Assembly: GCA_963556195.1 (NCBI GenBank)
Contig: OY744517.1
Span: forward strand, 152,263,882 to 152,327,881
DNA: 64,000 bases
From: Sepiola atlantica
Lineage: Eukaryota > Mollusca > Cephalopoda > Sepiida > Sepiolidae
Direction: 5' to 3'
In this document: positions 55,770 through 64,000 of the stretch, one piece after another
How positions within the stretch are numbered: the stretch's first letter is position 1
Layout: each line of letters opens with the position of its first letter
Notes under the pieces: generated by a model
What the model was told of the DNA's origin: nothing
The model's input: only the letters and a program-made list of their open reading frames with translations
Databases searched by the model: none
Made by a program: the position numbers and the translations under genes

Positions 55770-57760
55770 GAAAAACGTGTAATATTTGAATAAACTTCAA
55801 ATTTTTCACTTGTTTTAGTTAAACACTTTCATTACCACTTTGTTATGTTTAATAGGTGCATTTTCTATTTCCGGTTATTATGATTATATAAATGTATTTA
55901 GTGGTCCGCCAAATTGAAATGTGTACATGTAGTGGTCCATGAAGTTCAGAAGGTCTGCAACCGTTGGTTATAACGGCAATAATTGTATAATAGCTCGTTT
56001 ATCATAGAGATTAAATAATCCCAAAACTAACGAAATTCCGTTAAAAATCAAGTCAAATAAGACCAAGCCAAACCGGAATATTGAAATTATTAATTGTTTG
56101 ACATCATTACATTTGATTGATTAGTGAACATAAAAATATATTCAAAACTCTAGAAAAATATATTTAAATCCTAAGCCTAGCATTTCTCAACCTAAAAACC
56201 AAATTATATGCCATATCTTTTTATTTTAATTTTCATTGTAGCGAAATATGATAATATTTTTTTAATAAGTAGTTTAAGCACAAATGTATACTTTTTTGTT
56301 TTCGGTTATGTTAAATAAAATCCATACTTTTCGTGTATAATAGGGCATCCGGGAGTTTTTATTGACGCGAAAAAACATTTAAACTCAAACGAAAATAATA
56401 AACATGATAATATAGGAGTATATGACTACACATAATACAAATATAAACAGAACGAAAACATATAATTGCTGCATCAGTTTATTAATTATTTGCCGTCTAT
56501 GTTAAAGAGACATAAGCAACCAAGGAAAAATGTCACGTACAGATCCTGTCCGTTGAGTTGTTACTGACTAATGAACGCGGTTTCACACTGGCGTCATACG
56601 GATGTCACTAAATATATTCACAGTGATTGTAATACTCTTTACTAATAGGTTAAATATAATGATGTCTACTTTACAATATTAGAAGAATACACATCTAAGG
56701 ACTGAAAAAATTTATTCCTTGAACAAAACAGTTTTGAATAAATGTTATGTCCTCTTTCGAAGATTAAAACCAAGATATAACGCTACTAAATCTAATGACT
56801 AGAATCCTTATTCAAAGTTTGATCAAAATTTCGATTCTAGAAAATGTCTCAAATTTAAGGCTTAAGCTCTTTGAGTCATGTGACGTCAGCCCCCTTTGTA
56901 TCAATTCGTACTGTCGAGTCGACCTAACCTTGATGTCAGTTAGTTGACCCCGACAACTTTCATTCCCTGTTATTTTCAACTAACCAAATTATATACTAGC
57001 GGGTCAACTCGTCCAATATTTAACACTTATAACGGTTATCACAGGTATCTCAGTGTTTTCATTGTTACTTACACAACATTCTACTTATTAAGGTAGCTAA
57101 GGAAGATTCAGTCGTGGTTTTGTAAAACGGCACTTCTGAACTACTTTTTCGGTTGACTAACGAAATTGGTGTTTTAATTATTACTTACACACCTTCTGCT
57201 TGTCAAGTTAACTAAAGTGGCGAGTCGAGGTACAATATTGGCAAGACTCTACTTCATACCTCCACATAACTAGGCGGTAACTAAAAATATGCCACCTACT
57301 CGTGGAATAAACTTCACTCAATGATTGACTTGTCAACCAAGTTTCTATCATGAATGTCCAACAGTGTTTGTTTTATCGTCGTTCAAATATATGTTCCAAA
57401 TGTGCACTTCTGCATTGCAAACACATCTGGATTCAACTGATGTGGGTGTGATGACCCTCTTCAGTTCAGCATAGTCTGGGGATTGCTTTCGTATATATTA
57501 TCTTTAATTATATAAGAATCCGGGGTATAAGTTGGGGTCGTTAAAACAGGCAACAACCCTACCAAACCAACTCCTATTCTAAGTCCTCCATAGTTGGAAA
57601 GCTATATTTCCGACAAACTTGACTTATTGATTTCAAGTAGAAACGACGTTTCGGAGAAACGCATGTTTCCCCGTAATTATTATTAGTGATGTTAGTTTTT
57701 AAGCAAGTACTATGTACTATGATGACACAGATCCAATCGGGCCAAACAATCGGACGACAA
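55770..57760. other. unassigned sequence
   Basis: AT-rich to about 56870, then more even. A short diverged direct repeat (TGTTTT.ATT.TTACTTACACA) lies at about 57050 and 57170. TGACGTCA is at 56881-56888. No gene. Confidence 0.4.
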
Positions 57761-58086
57761 GCTGGTCCTCGGCCTTTTGGCTAAGATCAAAGTGTAGTAT
57801 CTGTTCCGATGGATACTGCACGCCTGTCCTGTGCAGTTCTAGGAGGTCCACCCTCCCAGGCTTCGCCTCCCCTCTTTGGGGAGGAGTAAGTTTATTGCTT
57901 ACTGTCTGAGGCGCCCCTACCGGGGAATGCCGACGGGGCTGCCCAGGCAATTTTTAAATGACCAGAGTGCTCACCTCTCGAGCGCTGGCTTTTAACCCCA
58001 CTTACTCGACCCAAGCTGTGGTCACATCTTACTTGTGGGAGTAAGATAAAACTGGCCTTGTGCCTAACTCCGCGAGGAGTAAATAA
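57760..58086 (+). mobile_element. U2-headed SINE family, copy D (best preserved head)
   Basis: 57768-57806 matches nucleotides 8-45 of U2 snRNA (CTCGGCCTTTTGGCTAAGAT ... GTGTAGTATCTGTTC) with one inserted A. It includes the GUAGUA segment that pairs with intron branch points. The rest of U2 is not colinear, although GTGCAGTTCTAGGAGGTCCA weakly recalls U2 stem-loop IV. A body of about 250 bp has several hairpins: CCTCCCCTCTTTGGGGAGG, GTAAG-TTTATTG-CTTAC and ATCTTAC-TTGTGGGA-GTAAGAT. It ends GAGTAAATAAA. It looks like an snRNA-headed SINE, and no clear target duplication was found for this copy. Confidence 0.82.
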
Positions 58087-58089
58087 ACA

Positions 58090-59140
58090 TCTCAAGTAAA
58101 TATGCTTGTTGTCTTTGAAAATAATGAGCTCGTTGCAATTTTTTTTTAAATATGTTTTAAAGTTATTTGAGTCTCAATCCCCCTAAAAAACGTTTAAAAC
58201 CTTTATAAAGGACCAAAAGGGCTAACAGCTGTAGCCCGGGAATTACTGTGTTTTCTTGACCCCAAACATGATCCTATATATAACTATTTTTATTTTATTT
58301 TTTAATTTTCCATATTTTTTATATGAATTGCTTCAGGTGAAATAATTTTGAAAATTATTTATTGATGTATTTCCTCTTATTTTGTAACTTGACATAATTT
58401 ATTTTCTGTGCAGTCATTAATTTGGTCCATAGAGATCCCACGTATTACATTATTTTACCATAGCCTGCTCGAGGTCATACCGAATCAGAACATGTTAGGT
58501 TTATAAATGTATCTTTAGTAGATTCACAGTATTAGTCTGTAAGAATAATAAAGATGTAGCAACACCATATTCCTATTACTTTGCAAACAACAACTAAATT
58601 CAAAGAACTTTATTTCATGACATTTTTACTTATAAAACAAGCCTTCTTTTATATACTCTTTCTAAATTTACTAAGTAGGCAGACACATTCAACCAAATAA
58701 ACAAAACAATAAAAAGGCACGCCGTTTATTAAATGTGTTTAGCTTTGTCCGCACCTTAGAGCTGACCACTGACCATCTGTTTATAAAGATAAGGCGATCT
58801 AAGTTGAAAAGCCGTTAACAATGGGCGTATTATATGCAGTGGATCACGTGACCTTTCGCTGCTTGAAGGTTGTTATTTTTTAATTGTTGACGCATAATAC
58901 TCTCGCTCGTCCTTGTCTGTATTTCTACTTGACACCACTGGCGGAAACGCGACAGAATTTCGGAAATCCTCGGCCATAGCCGGTCCGACAATCTGCTTTA
59001 CGACAACTGCCGTTACGGACTTCCAAACTCTTATTTTATTCCGTTTCTAAAACGGCCCAATTTTGATGTATTACCGCCGGACTTTTCAGGGAAGTTGATT
59101 GTCGAGATTATTGTATTTTATATATCCCGTAATAGAAATA
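58090..59140. other. unassigned sequence
   Basis: AT-rich, with a CpG-richer patch (58780-59000) containing GATCACGTGACC. No gene. Confidence 0.4.
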
Positions 59141-59147
59141 CACGTTG

Positions 59148-59830
59148 TCAGGCTCAAATTCAAAATGCTGAACTTCAAATAAAAAAAGCTCAACTTGAAA
59201 TTTAAAAATCAGATATAAGTAAAAAGAGCTGAAACTCAATTTTTGAAAAGCTTAATTTTAAATTAAAAGGTCATTACCTCAAATTTAAAAGAAATCAAAC
59301 ACAAATTAAAAAGGCTTAATCTCTAATTAAAAAGACTTAATTTAAAATGTAAAATTTAAACCTCAAATTAAAAGAGCTAAAACTCAAATTTAGAAAGCTC
59401 AACCTCAAATTAAAAACTCAAAATCAAATTAAAACGTCTCAAGTTCAAAGTTAAAAAACTGAGATTTTAATTTAGAAAGCTCAACCTCAAATTAAAAGGT
59501 GTCTAACTGAAAATGAAAATGGCCCAGATTCAAATAAAAATATCTCAACTTATAAAAAAGTCTTAACTTCAACTTCAAAATCAAAACTTCAACTTAAAAA
59601 TGCCGAAGGTCAAACTTTGAAAGCTCAACTTCAAATTGAATAACGTTTAATCAAATTAAACAGGCTCAAGTTCAAATTAAAAATGAACAAACTCAAATTA
59701 CATAGCTCAATTTCAAATTATAAAGGCTCAACTTAAAATTTAAAATAAAAATCTTGAATTAATAAAACTGAACCTCGAATTTAAAAAAGTCAACCTCAAA
59801 CTACTAAACGCTGAATATGAAACTGGCAAA
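59148..59830. repeat. degenerate minisatellite, about 20-bp unit
   Basis: About 30 variants of a unit near CTCAACTTCAAATTAAAAAG run head to tail in one orientation. Many units keep CTCAA...CAAATT. There is no coding content. Confidence 0.9.
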
Positions 59831-59839
59831 AGCTGGATT

Positions 59840-60900
59840 TCAAATTAAAATCTTACTAGTATATTTCATACTTATATTTTTAAAATTTTTAAGTAGATCT
59901 TTGTTTTATTTGAAATTTATATATTTTAATTTGAAGTTGGGCTTTTTTTCGTTTCATTTGCTGACAGCTATACACTCAACGTTATTTCATATTTTGCTAT
60001 CAAGAAAATTTAGAGTTACCATACTTAGTGTCACTTATTTGCATTTTTATTTCATATTATATGCGCGTACAAACATATTTACAGTTCGTTTAGTATTGTT
60101 AGTATGAAGAAACGAATATAGGGCATTTATATTTATATTCTACTGCGGCAATATTTCAAATGCCGATGTGTAAAACTTAGGTTAAAATTGAAAAAATTTC
60201 ACATGAGGTTAAAATTAAGCAGAGAGCTTAAAATTCCTTTAGAAGTAAAGTTAGAAGTTAGGAGTCAGACTATGACGTCATGGACAGGAAGTCTGAAATG
60301 AGATGTGGCGAAAGAGAGAGATGGAAAAAGATAAGCCTCATTGTCCGTTAGCTGTGTTCGGACGTTTTCGAAGCTCTTTTCTTCTTCGCCCACCCCCAAA
60401 TAGTGTGTGAAGAAAAGCAAAGATAATGCTGTAAAGGAATAAAGCAACAAAGAATATGAGTCATTGAGAGATAAGATTGTTAGCGTTTAATCTTTCAGGT
60501 TTATCTAATTTTAGAGCTACCATGGAAGAGAGGAAGACGGCTGCTGCTACCACTACAAGCAGATAAGAAGAAAGCGAACAACAGCGTTTCTGGTGTTAAA
60601 ACATCACGACGCTGACGAGTACTGGCACGGGTATAGAGTGACACTGCTATCTACTGAGTATCTACTAACTTACGTTTAAGAGAGACGAACAGCAGTTTCT
60701 GTCGACGGAAAAGATGACACGCCCGTACCCATATTGTCACTGCTTGTATAGTGTTGTTAGAATAGAAAAAAAGATTATAGATTATTTTGACAACCCGTAG
60801 ATATAAAAATCTAATTTTCATGATACAATGCTTATTAGGATCCCAGGGAAGTCCAATCGTTGTTGATAGCAAGGAAACAATGATAAACGGCTTTTTTTGA
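59840..60900. other. unassigned sequence
   Basis: No gene; the 96-codon frame at 59817-60107 is low-complexity and starts inside the minisatellite. TGACGTCA is at 60273-60280. Confidence 0.4.
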
Positions 60901-60904
60901 TGAC

Positions 60905-61013
60905 GCAAAATGATTTGCAAAGGTTATCGAAAGACGTAGAGAGTAATGGAAATCTGAGAAGACTTTTTGTCACTCAGACTCCAGGAAATATCACTGGTTA
61001 TTGTCAGGAAATG

Positions 61014-61101
<88 letters not shown>
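60905..61101 (+). repeat. interspersed repeat tail plus (AAT)29, copy 1
   Basis: 60912-61010 resembles 61280-61375 (TATCGAAA.GAC/TGT.GAGAG, TTTTGTCACTCAGACTCC/ TCTGGTCACTCAGACTCC, GGTTGTTGTC-like). It is followed by (AAT)29 at 61013-61101. Confidence 0.75.
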
Positions 61102-61102
<1 letters not shown>

Positions 61103-61279
61103 TAAGATGAATGGGAAGACTGAGGAGGGACAGCACTAACCAGACCTCAACTGGAAGAGTGCGGAGAGTACTCGGACCTTGGGGATTCTTATAGCCACCC
61201 AAATCCCAGAGGAGACCAATTGTCCTTACCAGTGAGAAATCAATGGTAGGCGGCTGTTGTGATACCGCAGATTATTTGC

Positions 61280-61541
<262 letters not shown>

Positions 61542-61544
61542 AAA

Positions 61545-62060
61545 AAGAAGAATTCCTAAGCGTCCTGGAAACAGGCACTATCAAGTCAACAAAGAATTTC
61601 TGAGAAAAATAAGAAAGCATATAGAGACAAAGAAAGTTATAGAGCAGACACCTAATTTAAGGAATAGATACTTGGCAGAATCTTTAATAAGATATGTTGG
61701 ACCCTTCATAAACTCGACAAAAGAAGAAGCATGCACAACACACAACACGTTAAGGATAATATGAATTAGCTCTATGTGACTGCAGTTACATGAATACGCT
61801 ACACGAAAGTAACCTAATAGAAACAAATAAATAAACACCACTTCATATGAACTATGCTGTTTGTGCATGTTTTATGATTCTATTCATTTCTTTTACTTGC
61901 TGTGCATATTTGGCGTTACCCGGGAGTCTTTTTACTTTCATTTTTGTTTCGTTTTTTTTTTAACTATCCATTTTTTTTCAAGACATTATTTTTTAAATAA
62001 AATCTTGAAAATTAAATTTTATTATTGCTGTGTCGGTTGGTCATCAAATAATCAATTGCA
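61545..62060. other. unassigned sequence
   Basis: Plus-strand frames at 61575-61760 contain LRNRYLAESLIRYVGPF-like text that I cannot place. The rest is AT-rich. Confidence 0.3.
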
Positions 62061-62073
62061 CAAAATTATTATA

Positions 62074-62125
62074 AAACAAATGATTATAAAACAGATGATT
62101 ATAAAACAAATGATTATAAAACAAT
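62074..62125. repeat. 18-bp tandem repeat
   Basis: About three units of ATTATAAAACARATG. Confidence 0.9.
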
Positions 62126-62129
62126 AATT

Positions 62130-62630
62130 AATTGTTGTTAATGTAATGTTGTCTATATCTCTAGTAATAAAATTATTAGATGTAAATAGCTTTAAAAATG
62201 TTTAATCTTTTAATACACAAGCATTGGTTGGGAATTTTTAAAGTCAGAAAGGACTTTCTATTCGACTGTTCAAATGCTTCCAAATGTCCTGTAAATTTCG
62301 AAGGGCTATTCTTTGTTTGTCAACTATTAACAAAATGTTAAAATAACAAAATTCTTTACAAAGAAACGGAAATACATTCTGGTCCATTTAATTTCGTAAT
62401 TAAATTATATTTTACCTAGACACTAAAGTAAGTGGAAGACACCAGGGAGATATTTTATGACGTCACAAAGTAATGCTACTTTAACCTTCTTTTCTTTCTC
62501 CTTTTTCTCTCTCTAGCTCTCTCGCGCTCTAGCACGAAATGCAGACTCACAGAAAACGCAAGTGATTTTTTAGGGAGGAATGCATATTACGACGTCTATA
62601 TAAATCAAATATTCATATTATATTTATTAA
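62130..62630. other. unassigned AT-rich sequence
   Basis: No feature apart from TGACGTCA at 62458-62465. Confidence 0.4.
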
Positions 62631-62636
62631 AAATAA

Positions 62637-62647
62637 ATAATAATAAT

Positions 62648-62703
<56 letters not shown>
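62637..62703. repeat. (AAT)n(TA)n array
   Basis: A short AAT run passing into (TA)25. Confidence 0.95.
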
Positions 62704-62706
<3 letters not shown>

Positions 62707-62709
62707 AGT

Positions 62710-63525
62710 TGATATCATTGACTCTGGGGATTAGAAATATTGTCTCTTCCAAACTGAAATATCAAGCCGACTAAATATAAAAATGGGTAAAAATAGACTG
62801 AAAGTACAATAATTCTTTTGAAACTATGGTCGAAATTTAGATAAGATCTATCTAGTTTTTAAAGTTATCGATGACAGAAAACTATAAACACATTGACTTT
62901 ATTTTATTTTGTAAAAGAACATGGCTGATAAGAATATACTTTAATGAATATTTATATGATTTTTAACAGGGTAGGAATGCCGAAACTTCAACTGTGATGC
63001 CATCTTGATGTAAGTATGTTTAAAACCATGAACAAAATGCTTTAGAAAACGGAACACCTCAAAGTGTCAAATCCTGTTTGTTAATATTAACTTATCAACA
63101 AAAACAGGATATCAGCTAAATTTCAAAATAACAATTCAGCTCTTAATCTCCATGAAAGTAAATATCCGTTCTATAAAGCTGCGTGATTAGATGTACGTGG
63201 GAACATTCGAAAATTTTAAATCAACATCGAAAAGTTACAAAATAATCAAATATTTAAGAAATTTACGGTTATTTCGATTTTCTTTTGGGAAATTGTTGAT
63301 GAAAGCTATACACAAAAGTATTGTTGAGTTATATGAAAATAAAACCATAAACAACAAAGGGCATGGGTCGGAATAATGGCCGTTGGTTATTTCTGGAATT
63401 TTAGGGGCAATAAGCTTTCCTAAGATTCCATTACTGTTTGTGCCTTTCATGTTAGGCCTGGATCGTTATATCCTCCCTTGACCTTCCCATCCTTACTGAC
63501 TCTTCACAACCATTTTTGTGGAACC
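62710..63525. other. unassigned AT-rich sequence
   Basis: No gene, RNA or repeat family recognised. Confidence 0.45.
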
Positions 63526-63530
63526 AAATA

Positions 63531-63542
63531 TTATTACTATTA

Positions 63543-63629
<87 letters not shown>
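63531..63629. repeat. (ATT)32 array
   Basis: A trinucleotide array. The 121-codon frame through it is poly-Tyr and artefactual at its start. Confidence 0.95.
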
Positions 63630-63632
<3 letters not shown>

Positions 63633-64000
63633 TTTCAGTTTTCAAACAAGCCGTTGCGAGTGATTTAAAACCCGGTGAATATCACTGGAATCTGAGTGAC
63701 AGCAATTTTATCAAGATTCTATTATTTTGCACTCCATTTTGTTATTATTTAATCTCACTTGGTGTTCTGGTTTCAGCCGTTATCAGTCAATTATCGCTTA
63801 CAATGGTCGGTGGTTTACCCTGGAATCTGAGTGTTTATACGTCTCCTCACTATTCAATTATCCTCCGTCACCTTCTTGTCTAGGGCTGTATAGTGCTATC
63901 CCTCGTCGGTCTTTCTAACCCCATAACACCTCTTAAGATATTTTCCGTGGCAGCAACGATGTTAAGATTAAAATCATTTTAAATTATTACAGAATATGAA
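63630..64000. other. unassigned sequence
   Basis: Frames at 63650-63918 contain no family motif I recognise. Confidence 0.35.

Noticed and set aside
57768..57806. A functional U2 snRNA gene
   Set aside because: Only about 38 nt of the 5' domain are present, with an insertion and without the Sm site or the rest of U2.

Overview
The window looks like AT-rich, gene-poor, repeat-dominated animal nuclear DNA. No host protein-coding gene, rRNA, CRISPR array or bacterial operon can be supported. A cephalopod mollusc is the best guess. The support is a degenerate (ATC)n-linked repeat with a core close to TTAACGTCCGTTTT at 41.5 kb, very long (TA)n arrays, and abundant Penelope-like elements and LINE fragments. 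This identification rests on recognition and is not proven.

Most recognisable protein sequence is decayed retroelement. Four Penelope-like elements (PLEs: reverse transcriptase plus GIY-YIG endonuclease) lie at 2.7-4.6 kb (+), 9.0-11.2 kb (-), 30.9-32.9 kb (+) and 48.7-50.3 kb (+). LINE reverse-transcriptase or C-terminal relics lie at 19.7, 25.5, 26.9-28.5, 36.4, 41.6, 46.3, 51.9 and perhaps 55.6 kb. DNA transposons are represented by a mariner-type relic (11.4 kb, -), a 377-bp TIR element that keeps a transposase C-terminus (16.6 kb), a single mariner-like end (45.4 kb), several palindromic MITE-like elements (14.7, 30.6, 39.8, 42.9, 50.8 kb) and Helitron-like 3' ends (15.9 and 35.5 kb). 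A tRNA-derived SINE is at 21.8 kb.

Two RNA-level signals stand out. First, hammerhead-ribozyme folds (CUGANGA core, stem II, GAAA, short stem III, closing stem I) occur at 2254-2298 (+), 9031-9077 (-), 12405-12453 (+), 28641-28689 (+) and, degraded, at 32806-32856 (+). Three of the five sit at an end of a recognisable PLE, and the other two lie in a 240-bp repeat that resembles a solo PLE terminus. Second, four copies of an unusual SINE-like repeat (25.8, 54.4, 54.8, 57.8 kb) share a structured body. The best copy begins with about 38 nt matching the 5' domain of U2 snRNA, including the branch-point-recognition sequence. Two hairpins in the body change sequence between copies while keeping their base pairs.

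The rest is simple sequence ((TA)n arrays of 50-100 bp, (GATA)n, (CTAT)n, (AAT)n, (CT)n tracts up to about 750 bp), minisatellites (34.95, 52.97, 59.15 kb), tandem duplications (17.0-17.5 kb, 17.9-18.7 kb) and AT-rich sequence with nothing recognisable. The LINE and PLE reading frames are broken by stops and frameshifts, so the window is best read as a graveyard of elements. Several element edges coincide exactly with (TA)n arrays.
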